Below, piece by piece: positions 1 through 8,307 of a DNA stretch of 24,975 nt; within the stretch, counting starts at the first letter, position 1; every line of letters starts with the position of its first letter. The notes under the pieces were generated by a model. It had not been told where the DNA came from. It worked only from the letters and a program-made list of their open reading frames with translations, and did no database searches. The DNA lies in the NCBI GenBank assembly GCA_046861615.1, contig JBHHUS010000029.1, forward strand, positions 1 to 24,975, read 5' to 3'. The DNA is from CAZNUM01 sp046861615 (GTDB taxonomy: Bacteria; Fidelibacterota; Marinisomatia; Marinisomatales; TCS55). Position numbers and translations under genes: made by a program.

Positions 1-2403
1 TCAAGGGTGGAACCGTTTGCCGCGGTTGGCGGTGTGGCCATTACCAATAAAGTGGCCGGAGATATTTCCGGGAGTCCTGAGTTTGAATTGAAACTGGCGG
101 GAGAGCCAAAACTAAAGGGCGTCAAACAATCTATCCGTATTTATTGCATCACTTCCCATGGCTTGCCGGAAACCGATCTATCCGCTGTGTCTGCTAAGCT
201 GGAAGCGGCACCGCTCCCAGCTACTCCCCTGCAACAGGTGATTGCCACCCAAGCCACTCATGTCAAACAAAGTCAGAAGTTTCCCGGGAAAAGTATCCTC
301 ACCGCCGTGACCGGGATTATTATCATTGGGATCTGGTTTTATTACGTTCGACCTCAAGGACCGCCTGCTGAACCGATCCCGGTAGCAGTTGTCAGCTTCG
401 AGAACCAAACCGGTGATGCGTCGTTTGATTATTTACGGGTGGCGATACCCAACCTGTTAATCACCAGTCTGGAACAATCGAAATACCTGCGGGTAACCAC
501 CTGGGAGCGGCTTAATGACCTGCTTAAGCAGATGGGAAAAGAAAATATAAAAACAATTAACAGGGAGTTAGGATTTGAGCTGTGCCGCCGGGAAGGGATA
601 AAAGCCATTGTTCTGGGCAGTTTCATTAAAGCCGGGAACACTTTTGCCACGGACGTAAAGGTCCTGGATGTCGATACTAAAGAAATTCTGAAAAGCACTA
701 GTTCCAGGGGCGAGGGTGTGGCCAGCATCCTGAAGAATCAGATTGACCAATTAAGTAAGGAAATTTCCAGTGGTGTAGGGCTGCCCAGTAAAACGATAAC
801 ATCTTTGCAACGGCCGATTAGGGAAGTGACTACTACCTCCATGGAAGCCTATGACTACTTCCTGAAAGGTCGGATTAATTTTGAAAAAATGTACATCCCG
901 GAAGCAGAGCGTGATCTGAAGCAGGCAATCGCACTGGATTCCACCATGGCCATGGCCTATTATTACCTGGGTAAGGATCGTCGTGCCGGGTTTAATAATG
1001 AATTAAGAGATGTTTATTTAGAGCGGGCCAGGCATTTTTCTGGCCGGGTTACCGAAAGAGAACGGCTCTATATTGAATCCGCTTATTTTCTCTACCGTGG
1101 AGATAATGCAACTGCTTTGAAATACTTAATAAAACTCACCCAGAAATATCCCCGGGATAAACGGGCTCACACCCAATTGGGCAATCTTTACCGTCATCAA
1201 AAGCAGTTCAACCGGGCCGTACAGGAGTTCCAAGTTGCCCTGGAACTTGATCCGGAATACGCCGGTGCTCTCAATCTACTGGCTTACACCTACGCTGATT
1301 TAAAGGATTATAACAAAGCCCTTGAATATCTTAGACGTTATGTAAAACTGGTTCCCGGAGAAGCCAATCCTTATGACACTATAGGGGATATTTATACCTA
1401 TTATTTAGGAAACCTGGAAGAAGGAATTGTAAAATATAAACACGTTTTGACAATCAAACCCAATTTTCCATCCAGCATAAAACTGAGTTATATTTATTGT
1501 CTTGACGAGAATTATGACAAGGCTTTGGAATGGCTGGAGTATGCTTTAGAGCACGCTGAATACCCGAATTTCAAGCCAGTATTGTATATTTGGGAAAGTG
1601 GCTATTACTATTATACGGGTCGACTCAATGACGCCAAAAGTACACTCGACCAGGCAGAGAAATTGAGTATTGAACTGGATATTAAATTACCAAAGGCTTT
1701 AGTCGAACTTACCAGGGGATGGGTTTTTTACGATCAGGGACAATTAAACCTGGCCCGGGAAAAATTCAAAGTGTGGTATCAATTATTTCATAAAATTAAT
1801 TTTAAAGAAGAGTCTATTTTAAAAGCTTATTACGAATTCTCCCTCGGTCTCATTGCTGCCAGGGGAAAAAAGATCAAAGAAGTCCAATCTCATATTAATG
1901 CAATGAACTCGTTATTAGAACAGACTAATCCCCAAATACTGGCCATCAATATCCCCTATTACCGTGATTACCTCCAGGTTGAATTATTGTTACTGCAGAA
2001 TTCGTTAGACCAGGCAGCAGCGAAATACCGACAAATGACTCCACTGGGTATCATTCCCTTATCCAACCCTGAATATTTCACTATATATAATTCACCTGCG
2101 TTGGCTGATGTAGGAGTACGGGTATATTTGAAAATGGGTGCTTTAGATCTGGCGATTGCAGAATATGAACGCTTAACGCATTTCAATCCCCCTAATAATT
2201 GGCGAATTATTGATCCTCGGTTGCACTTGCAACTGGCAAAACTCTATGAAGAAAAAGGTTTGAATGACAAGGCGATTGAACAATTCAGTACCTTCCTTAA
2301 GATTTGGAAAGATGCCGATGAAGACTTGCCGGATTTAATTGATGCAAAAACACGATTAGAAAAACTGAAAGCGCTACGCGCTTCGGAAGCAAGTGACACT
2401 TAG
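1..2403 (+). CDS. Class III cyclase / TolB-like / TPR protein, membrane-anchored (5' partial)
   Basis: Only the tail of an N-terminal class III adenylate/guanylate cyclase domain is present. The frame is open to base 1 and reads SRVEPFAAVGG, matching residues 113 onward of the complete paralogue downstream, so the GTG at base 7 is not the real start. Counting from that GTG, the cyclase tail and a linker run to about residue 92, and one transmembrane segment lies at about 96-114 (rich in I, L, V). A TolB/FlgO-like domain (about 124-262) begins with PVAVVSFEN, and TPR-type helical repeats fill the rest to residue 798. The TPR part should face the side of the membrane opposite the cyclase. The family is thought to couple cNMP synthesis to ligand or protein binding; the signal is unknown. 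Whether this copy is catalytically active cannot be judged because the metal-binding aspartates lie outside the window. Confidence 0.85.
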   Translation, partial: SRVEPFAAVGGVAITNKVAGDISGSPEFELKLAGEPKLKGVKQSIRIYCITSHGLPETDLSAVSAKLEAAPLPATPLQQVIATQATHVKQSQKFPGKSILTAVTGIIIIGIWFYYVRPQGPPAEPIPVAVVSFENQTGDASFDYLRVAIPNLLITSLEQSKYLRVTTWERLNDLLKQMGKENIKTINRELGFELCRREGIKAIVLGSFIKAGNTFATDVKVLDVDTKEILKSTSSRGEGVASILKNQIDQLSKEISSGVGLPSKTITSLQRPIREVTTTSMEAYDYFLKGRINFEKMYIPEAERDLKQAIALDSTMAMAYYYLGKDRRAGFNNELRDVYLERARHFSGRVTERERLYIESAYFLYRGDNATALKYLIKLTQKYPRDKRAHTQLGNLYRHQKQFNRAVQEFQVALELDPEYAGALNLLAYTYADLKDYNKALEYLRRYVKLVPGEANPYDTIGDIYTYYLGNLEEGIVKYKHVLTIKPNFPSSIKLSYIYCLDENYDKALEWLEYALEHAEYPNFKPVLYIWESGYYYYTGRLNDAKSTLDQAEKLSIELDIKLPKALVELTRGWVFYDQGQLNLAREKFKVWYQLFHKINFKEESILKAYYEFSLGLIAARGKKIKEVQSHINAMNSLLEQTNPQILAINIPYYRDYLQVELLLLQNSLDQAAAKYRQMTPLGIIPLSNPEYFTIYNSPALADVGVRVYLKMGALDLAIAEYERLTHFNPPNNWRIIDPRLHLQLAKLYEEKGLNDKAIEQFSTFLKIWKDADEDLPDLIDAKTRLEKLKALRASEASDT

Positions 2404-2430
2404 CTAAATGAAGCAACCCACCCAAGAGAA

Positions 2431-2463
2431 AGCTTTACTAAACCTGCGAGGTTTAGTAAAGCT
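2431..2463. repeat. Perfect 15-bp-arm palindrome between the two cyclase genes
   Basis: Arms AGCTTTACTAAACCT and AGGTTTAGTAAAGCT match perfectly around a GCG loop. The element starts 28 bp after the stop of the first cyclase gene and ends 15 bp before the start of the second. No T-run follows, so it is not a standard intrinsic terminator. It could be a REP-like dispersed palindrome or an mRNA-stabilising or processing hairpin between co-directional genes. I saw no second copy in this window. Confidence 0.8.
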
Positions 2464-2477
2464 ACAAACGGCTTCAG

Positions 2478-4430
2478 ATGAGCCCCACACGTAAACTCGC
2501 CGCCATTATGTTCACCGACATTGCCGGATTCACGGCCCTGTCTGCCCATGATGAAGAAAAAGCGCTGGAACTGATTGACGAACAGCGCCGTGTTTTGAAA
2601 CCAATAGTGGAGGAGTTCAATGGTGAATGGTTGAAAGAGATCGGGGATGGTTTACTTCTCAGTTTTCCCAGTTCCAAGCAAGCTGTGAACTGTGCCATCA
2701 AAATCCAGCAGACCATAAAGGATATTGAAGACCTGAATCTACGAATTGGCATTCACCAGGGTGACATTTTGGAGAAAGACGGGGATGTTTTTGGCGATGA
2801 CGTAAATATTGCCTCCAGAATCGAACCCTTTGCGGCTGTGGGTGGAGTGGTAATTACCCATAAAGTGCAAGGGGATATTTCCAGCAGCCCGGAATTTAAG
2901 CTGAAGTTCATCGGACAACCGGAGTTAAAAGGTGTCAAGCAACAGATTAAGATATACTGTATCGCATCTCATGGATTACCGGAGACTGAACAATCAAGTT
3001 TACCAGCAAAGCCTGAAGAAAAGGATCAGCAGGTAAAATCAATCGTGGTCCTACCTTTTGAAGATATTAGTTCCGGGAAAGACAATGAGTACTTCAGTGA
3101 CGGTCTAACGGAGGAAATTACTGCTGACCTATCACAGTTAAACCAGCTACGGGTGATCTCCCGAACATCAGCCGTACAGCTTAAAGGGACCAAAAAGGCG
3201 GTAAATACCATCGGCCGGGAGTTAGGTGTACAATACGTTCTTGAAGGAAGTGTGAGAAAAGCCGGGAATAATTTAAGGATTACCGCTCAATTAATTGATT
3301 CGAAAAATGATGACCATCTTTGGGCCAAGAAATACGTTGGCACTTTAGATGATGTTTTTGATATTCAGGAGCAAGTATCCCGTTCTATTGTAGAAGCCCT
3401 TAAATTAAAATTAAGCCCTAAAGAGGATCAAAAGATCGCTGCAAGGCCAATTGAAAATATGGAGGCCTATGAGTGTTATCTCAAAGCCCGCCAGGAAACC
3501 TGGCTATTTACAAAAGATGCGTTAGATCGCGCAGTTCAATATCTTCAGAATGGCCTGGATATCATTGGGGACAACCCGGCACTCTTTGCTGGTATGGGAT
3601 ATGTTTATTCTCAATATGTAAATATGGGTATAGAACATGAAGTGTATCTTGATAAGTCAGAAGAGTATGCCGAAAAGGCATTGAAATTAGATCCGGGATC
3701 TTCTGAAGCTCATCTGGTACTTGGTTTTGTTTTTATGGTTTTCCGTGGAAATCTGAAAAAAGGATTCTATCACTTCAAACAGGCCCTTTCCAACAATCCT
3801 GACGATCCCCACGCACTTTTATGGCTGATCGTTGCCCAGACGTCTGTAGGAAAAACACTTGATACCTGTACCCTAGTGGAAAGATTGGAACAAGTAGATC
3901 CTCTTACGCCAATGAGCCGGGGTATTATGGGCCTTCTTGATTTGGTAGAAGGGAGGTCAGATAGCGCAGTTAAATATGTCAAAAAGTGGCTTGACATGGA
4001 TCCCCAGAATCCTGCCGCTTTATTCTTCAATGCCCAGTTTCTTGCTTACAACAGGCGATTCGATGACGCCCGCGCCTTGGTTGCCGAGAATGTACAGGTG
4101 GGATGGAATGATGCTTTCACACAGGCAAGCCTTTTGGTTAAGTTTGCCGTTGAAGGTGACATAAAACGCATAGAAGATCAGATAACTGGTGAAATGTTCA
4201 AAACATGGCGGAGAGACCACCAGTTTTCCTATTATATTGCTGGTATACTTGCCTTGGCAGGGAGGAAAAAGGCTGCTTTGGATTGGCTTGCCAATGCTAT
4301 TGACCGGGGATTTATCAACTATCCGTTTATCGCTCGCTACGACCAACTTATCGATCCAATCCGTGGAGAAAGCCAATTCAAAAACCTACTTGATAAAGCC
4401 AAACACGAATGGGAACATTTTGAAGCGTGA
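2478..4430 (+). CDS. Class III nucleotide cyclase with TolB-like and TPR domains, no membrane segment
   Basis: This complete 650-residue signalling protein begins with a class III cyclase domain (about 5-165). The canonical residues are all visible: metal-binding D14 (FTDIAGFT) and D57 (EIGDGLL), adenine-selecting K53 and D103, and transition-state N110 and R114 (DDVNIASR). The K/D pair favours ATP, so cAMP is the likely product. A TolB-like domain follows (about 187-312, starting SIVVLPFED), then TPR-like helices to the C-terminus. Unlike the paralogue just upstream, no hydrophobic segment separates the cyclase from the TolB-like part, so the protein is probably cytoplasmic. The ATG gives the usual N-terminus for the family (SPTRKLAAIMFTDI); no clear Shine-Dalgarno precedes it. 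The upstream copy lies 74 bp away, so co-transcription is likely. The two copies differ throughout at the DNA level, which indicates an old duplication. Confidence 0.9.
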   Translation: MSPTRKLAAIMFTDIAGFTALSAHDEEKALELIDEQRRVLKPIVEEFNGEWLKEIGDGLLLSFPSSKQAVNCAIKIQQTIKDIEDLNLRIGIHQGDILEKDGDVFGDDVNIASRIEPFAAVGGVVITHKVQGDISSSPEFKLKFIGQPELKGVKQQIKIYCIASHGLPETEQSSLPAKPEEKDQQVKSIVVLPFEDISSGKDNEYFSDGLTEEITADLSQLNQLRVISRTSAVQLKGTKKAVNTIGRELGVQYVLEGSVRKAGNNLRITAQLIDSKNDDHLWAKKYVGTLDDVFDIQEQVSRSIVEALKLKLSPKEDQKIAARPIENMEAYECYLKARQETWLFTKDALDRAVQYLQNGLDIIGDNPALFAGMGYVYSQYVNMGIEHEVYLDKSEEYAEKALKLDPGSSEAHLVLGFVFMVFRGNLKKGFYHFKQALSNNPDDPHALLWLIVAQTSVGKTLDTCTLVERLEQVDPLTPMSRGIMGLLDLVEGRSDSAVKYVKKWLDMDPQNPAALFFNAQFLAYNRRFDDARALVAENVQVGWNDAFTQASLLVKFAVEGDIKRIEDQITGEMFKTWRRDHQFSYYIAGILALAGRKKAALDWLANAIDRGFINYPFIARYDQLIDPIRGESQFKNLLDKAKHEWEHFEA

Positions 4431-4611
4431 AAAATACGTTTTTAAGGTTTGAGCTTTACAAGAGTGACTTTAATTTTTCTCTCAATCATAGATTCTCACT
4501 TCACCAAGAAAGCAGGAATAAATATAATCTGATATTTACTTTATTGTCACTCTTAGTTTATTATCCTTCCTACACAGTTTGATTAACTCAACATGATAAT
4601 TAAGAAGAGTA
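4431..4611. other. AT-rich spacer between convergent genes
   Basis: These 181 bp separate the stop codons of the cyclase gene and the LolA-like gene. I found no gene and no GC-rich hairpin with a T-tract. The only structure is a 9-bp inverted repeat, AAGAGTGAC at 4460-4468 and GTCACTCTT at 4546-4554, with a 77-nt loop. That is too widely spaced for a confident terminator call. Confidence 0.5.
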
Positions 4612-5388
4612 TTACTTTCTCAGAGCTGCTTTCGTAAATAGGTACTCCGGTATATCAGCATCGAACTCAATCGCATTAATAATCAATTCCGTTCCGACTC
4701 CTTTGGAAAGCACATCTCTAAAAATGATCCGTTTTGGATACCAACGATCATCAATCTGAAACACAGTTTTGATTTCGGTTGTTTTAAGCAGTTTACCACT
4801 TTTTGCAAAGCGTTCCTCCCTTAACGCTATATATCTTTCCTGATCCACCCACATTTTCCGTTTCCGGTAAGCCACATTTTCCTCACGACTGGTAAGTTCC
4901 AGCACCCAGCACGACCGGCCATTTATTGTATCGGTCCCGATGATCTTACCCTGATAAAGATTCGCCAAATGTGGGTCTTCCAGCATATCCTCATAGGACA
5001 GGTCCGATCCCATGAGGGACTGGCGCAACATGTGTCCGGCAATTTTGATGATCCGGTCCGACTGCGGCGTGTAAATCCAGAGTTGATCTTCCCGTTTCAG
5101 CATTTTCGTTCCCTTTTCCCGGGCCGGGGCCAGATATTCACTGAAGGATTTATCCATTCCCTGAACCCAGGATTTCAACTGAACTGAGCGACTACCACGT
5201 CGACCGTGGATGATCATAGTGGCAGTGGCAATCCGGTTCTCAGCAATCAGATTGGCATCCAGCCGTTTTAATAATTCATATACAGTGGGCTGTTGGGCAA
5301 AAAGCCCTTCAGAACAGATAATTAACCCAAAAACCAGAAATACAATAAACCAGCAAACAGAATGGTAACATTTGAGAAACCCAGTCAC
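4612..5388 (-). CDS. LolA-like outer-membrane lipoprotein-sorting family protein
   Basis: This 258-residue protein has an N-terminal signal peptide: a hydrophobic stretch at about 11-29 with likely cleavage after A31 (GLFA/QQ). The mature part looks like the LolA-like periplasmic fold (COG2834 type) found beside FtsX permeases or RND exporters. Visible family features are YELLKRLDAN near the mature N-terminus, the KGTKMLKREDQLWIY region, LMGSDLSYEDM, and NGRSCWVLELT. Such proteins are thought to carry a hydrophobic substrate across the periplasm in a half-barrel. The start is GTG and overlaps the TGA of the preceding permease (GTGA), so translation is probably coupled. It is the last gene of the envelope cluster. 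The substrate (lipoprotein, lipid or other amphiphile) cannot be read from sequence. Confidence 0.82.
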   Translation of the reverse strand: MTGFLKCYHSVCWFIVFLVFGLIICSEGLFAQQPTVYELLKRLDANLIAENRIATATMIIHGRRGSRSVQLKSWVQGMDKSFSEYLAPAREKGTKMLKREDQLWIYTPQSDRIIKIAGHMLRQSLMGSDLSYEDMLEDPHLANLYQGKIIGTDTINGRSCWVLELTSREENVAYRKRKMWVDQERYIALREERFAKSGKLLKTTEIKTVFQIDDRWYPKRIIFRDVLSKGVGTELIINAIEFDADIPEYLFTKAALRK

Positions 5389-6659
5389 GATTCTAACTCC
5401 CGGAACAACTGCGCTGTCTGCCGCCTGTAAATACCAATACCGGACAGGGCTGTTCCTAACACAGTGGAAAAAAGACCAGGGAAAAAACCAATGTAATAGG
5501 TCTCGGGAGTAATGGTGGACCGTAAAACCATAGGCATCATCATATTGACGTTTTTCATCAAAGAGCCAATATCCAATCCCTTGACTTGCAACCAGTAGGC
5601 AGACCCTAACCCCAGAGCCGTGCCGATGATGGAGCCCACTAAACCGATGAATACCGATTCATATAACATTGACTGATACACGTGCCCTTTTGGCTCACCG
5701 ATGGCCAGGCGGATTCCGACTTCGCCATAACGTCGTAAGCCCCCCAGTAGTCCTGCGTTCCACAAAACGATCGACATAATCATCACAAAAATTAAAATAA
5801 TAATCCCGGAGAAATTTTCAGCCAAGGCAGTGTACTCCCCCAGAATGCTCAATTCTTTTAAGGTCCCCATCACCGGAGCATATTCGTCCTCCGACTGTAG
5901 ATAGTTACCGTTGAATTCCCCGGCAATCGCAGCCGCAACTTCATCGTGATAAAGGCGATCTTCCAAAAATCCCAGGATTTCACCGGCGGCATCCGTCATA
6001 TCCAGAGCCCGCTGAACATCGCGTATATCAGCAATCATGGCCCCACGATCCATAGCCGCCATACCAAACCGAACAGTGCCGACCACAGTGAAATTGTACA
6101 TAGTCATACTGCCGTACATGGTGGAACTAAGCAGAGTGGCAGTATCGCCCAATTTGATGTCCAGCTTTTTGGCCAGTATTTCACTGATCAGAATTTCACC
6201 GGGATTCCGAGGTAAACGACCAGCAGTAACGGCTTTTTTGATATTTAAAATCCCGATTTCCGGATTGTCTGGAGATAATAAATCGATCCCCAAACCAATT
6301 ACAGGACCCTGGGAAAGGGTTTCGCCGTTTTCACCAGGAATATCCAGGAGACCACCAAATTGAATCCGCTTCACCCAGGTCACTTCCGGGTACTGCTGCT
6401 GAAGTTTATCCATGATCTGATTAACACCCAGTAGGGCCAGATCATTCGGTTTCTGATCCCTGTTTTCGGCATAGGCTCTGGTCATCACTTTCACATGTCC
6501 GGTAGAAAAGCGGGCGGTGGAATCAAGCATATCACCGAAAATTCCCTCCAGGTAAGATTGCATGAACACTGTAATCCAGACACCAATGGCAACAATTATG
6601 ATCGGGAAAAGACTGCGGTGGTGGTCGCGGACTAACCCTTTGATTAGAAATTTAATCAT
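5385..6659 (-). CDS. ABC transporter permease, FtsX/MacB/LolE type (second permease)
   Basis: This 424-residue inner-membrane permease has the FtsX layout. TM1 is at about 17-35, a large periplasmic MacB-type core domain spans about 36-280, and three C-terminal helices lie at about 283-303, 334-356 and 388-411. The cytoplasmic loop after TM2 reads RRYGEVGIRLAIG, the coupling-helix signature of LolC/LolE/MacB permeases. Its ATG overlaps the TGA of the upstream permease gene (ATGA), and its own TGA overlaps the GTG of the LolA-like gene, so the three are translationally coupled. With the other permease it should form a heterodimer powered by the ATPase at 8308-9042. Such permeases work as mechanotransmitters in extracting lipoproteins or other envelope substrates rather than as channels. 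Confidence 0.88.
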   Translation of the reverse strand: MIKFLIKGLVRDHHRSLFPIIIVAIGVWITVFMQSYLEGIFGDMLDSTARFSTGHVKVMTRAYAENRDQKPNDLALLGVNQIMDKLQQQYPEVTWVKRIQFGGLLDIPGENGETLSQGPVIGLGIDLLSPDNPEIGILNIKKAVTAGRLPRNPGEILISEILAKKLDIKLGDTATLLSSTMYGSMTMYNFTVVGTVRFGMAAMDRGAMIADIRDVQRALDMTDAAGEILGFLEDRLYHDEVAAAIAGEFNGNYLQSEDEYAPVMGTLKELSILGEYTALAENFSGIIILIFVMIMSIVLWNAGLLGGLRRYGEVGIRLAIGEPKGHVYQSMLYESVFIGLVGSIIGTALGLGSAYWLQVKGLDIGSLMKNVNMMMPMVLRSTITPETYYIGFFPGLFSTVLGTALSGIGIYRRQTAQLFRELES

Positions 6660-7831
6660 TGAATCTTCCCCCGAAGAGCATCGGTTGGTTTCATTCTGGC
6701 TATCCGCCGGGTAGGCAGATAACTGACAATTGTGGTCGTAATCAGAACTACCAGGGTAGTGCCTAATACCAGGCCAATACTGTAAGCGGGAAAAATTGTC
6801 TCCGCAATCGTTAAACCATAATCATCAGTTCCAGCCGGCATGGTCCAACCCACGGAAGCCTGGTAGGCCAGTAAGGGAATTCCGTAAACAGCTGCTAGAA
6901 CAGCCGCCAGGACTGAATGCAGGGCTCCTTCCACTGTGAACAGGGCAATAACCTGCTGACGGGTCATGCCCAGCGCAATGTGGGTCCCAATCTCTTTTTG
7001 ACGGCGGAAAATCGAAAGCACCTGCGTATCGAATATCGCCAGCATAGCCAGGGACATTAACACCAGAAAAAATACAGCTCCGCCGATGGATTTCATTTCA
7101 ATCATTTCACGGATATCGGTCAACAGAAAATAATGGTCCTTGAAATCCCAGCCGGGGATCGGTCCTATATATCCAGTATCCCGGGCAGTGACTAGAATAG
7201 TAGCTTCATCTTTCAATTGCAGCATATTTTGAAGTGTTTGTAGTGGAATCCACAATGTACTCATATCCAGCGTGGGAACATTGGTTTTGAAAATATAGAT
7301 AATCCGGATTTCGGTGGCATCGAAGGTACCATTGGCATCACGCCAGCGGACGGTTACATAATCACCGACATTCAGATTATTATTTCCGGCAAAATGCTCA
7401 CCAACAATTACAGGAATTTCATCAGTTTCCTGTTTTAAATAGGAAGTGGGCAATTTTAAAATTTGCTGGTCCGGATCGATTCCCTTCAAAAGAACGCTTT
7501 GAATCCGACCCTCGGGGTAGAAGGTAGCTTGTGAAACCAGGATAGGCGTCAATTTCCCTTCCGTAACCACCTGTTTTATCTCTGCAGATAACGGTGCATG
7601 ACTGTCCTCAATAGTAAAGGGGTCGTAGGGATCGTAAAACTGTTGCCAGTATTGTCCTCCACCGATTTCCCATTCAATCGTATCACGGCGGGCCTGTTGA
7701 TCCCAACCATTTAAAAGACCCTTATTCCAGATAATTACAATAAACGCCAGCGAAAGTACAATCACATTTAACCAGGTTCTTAAACGAGCACCCTTCAGAT
7801 TGCGATAGGCGAGTTTGAATGCCAGGTTCAT
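6656..7831 (-). CDS. ABC transporter permease, FtsX/MacB/LolC type (first permease)
   Basis: This 391-residue permease has TM1 at about 21-40, a periplasmic MacB-like domain at about 41-248, and C-terminal helices at about 250-273, 302-323 and 350-372. The loop FRRQKEIGTHIALGMT (275-290) is the classic FtsX-family coupling region, and the C-terminus RIARMKPTDALRG is typical of MacB/LolC proteins. The ATG lies 12 bp after the stop of the four-helix-bundle gene and has only a weak purine-rich ribosome site. It differs clearly from the second permease, so the transporter is expected to be a heterodimer, as in LolCDE. It lacks the long periplasmic coiled region expected of drug-efflux MacB partners, and no membrane-fusion protein is nearby, which points to Lol-like substrate extraction. 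Confidence 0.88.
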   Translation of the reverse strand: MNLAFKLAYRNLKGARLRTWLNVIVLSLAFIVIIWNKGLLNGWDQQARRDTIEWEIGGGQYWQQFYDPYDPFTIEDSHAPLSAEIKQVVTEGKLTPILVSQATFYPEGRIQSVLLKGIDPDQQILKLPTSYLKQETDEIPVIVGEHFAGNNNLNVGDYVTVRWRDANGTFDATEIRIIYIFKTNVPTLDMSTLWIPLQTLQNMLQLKDEATILVTARDTGYIGPIPGWDFKDHYFLLTDIREMIEMKSIGGAVFFLVLMSLAMLAIFDTQVLSIFRRQKEIGTHIALGMTRQQVIALFTVEGALHSVLAAVLAAVYGIPLLAYQASVGWTMPAGTDDYGLTIAETIFPAYSIGLVLGTTLVVLITTTIVSYLPTRRIARMKPTDALRGKIQ

Positions 7832-7843
7832 TTGTGATTCTTA

Positions 7844-8227
7844 TTAATCATTATTTGATGGGCAAACCTGAGTTTCCAAGGTCTTAATAATTGCATTTAA
7901 TGCTTTAATAATCTGGTTATTTATTGCTATAAGATCAGATTTTAAATCACTGGATAAATAAGACAATGCCAAACTTACAAGTATTTGGGTTATTAACTCG
8001 TACGCGCTACCACGCGAAATTTTATAAAAACTGGACTTATCCCCTGGTTCAAAATAGCCAAAGCTCTTGGCAATATTGTGAGTAATTGAATTAGCCGCCC
8101 TGGGCATATCAGATACCAATCCATAACGTTCTTCAACTGGAAATGATTTATTAGTTGCATAAATTTTGATTAATGGATTAAGAGCTAATTGCCAAACCGG
8201 CATGGCTGTAAAATCAGCATAACTCAT
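7844..8227 (-). CDS. Four-helix-bundle protein (23S rRNA IVS / S23 family)
   Basis: This 127-residue protein is recognisable as the small four-helix-bundle family first seen encoded in 23S rRNA intervening sequences. Visible motifs are VWQLALNPLIKIY, FPVEERYGLVSDMPRAANSI, HNIAKSFGY and SRGSAYELITQ, matching the family signature of helix 1, E-R-Y-G-L, and R-G-S-A-Y-E-L. Such proteins form pentameric bundles; their function is not established, though some lie within variable or diversity-generating regions. Here the gene is not in an rRNA. It sits between the ATPase and first permease of the envelope transporter, 80 bp after the former and 12 bp before the latter. It is visibly AT-richer than its neighbours, which suggests a later arrival in the operon. 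No strong Shine-Dalgarno precedes the ATG. Confidence 0.88.
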   Translation of the reverse strand: MSYADFTAMPVWQLALNPLIKIYATNKSFPVEERYGLVSDMPRAANSITHNIAKSFGYFEPGDKSSFYKISRGSAYELITQILVSLALSYLSSDLKSDLIAINNQIIKALNAIIKTLETQVCPSNND

Positions 8228-8307
8228 TTCAATTCTATTTTGTATCCACTTATCATATTCTCTGCTTACTCTTCATACTTTTCCACACCTTCTGTCTTCC
8301 CCTCAAC

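Noticed and set aside
7..9. GTG as start of the first protein
   Set aside because: The frame is open upstream to base 1, and the residues there align with the middle of the cyclase domain in the downstream paralogue, so the gene is cut by the window edge.
4460..4554. Inverted repeat AAGAGTGAC/GTCACTCTT as a bidirectional terminator
   Set aside because: The 77-nt loop and lack of a T-tract at the stem base make efficient termination unlikely.
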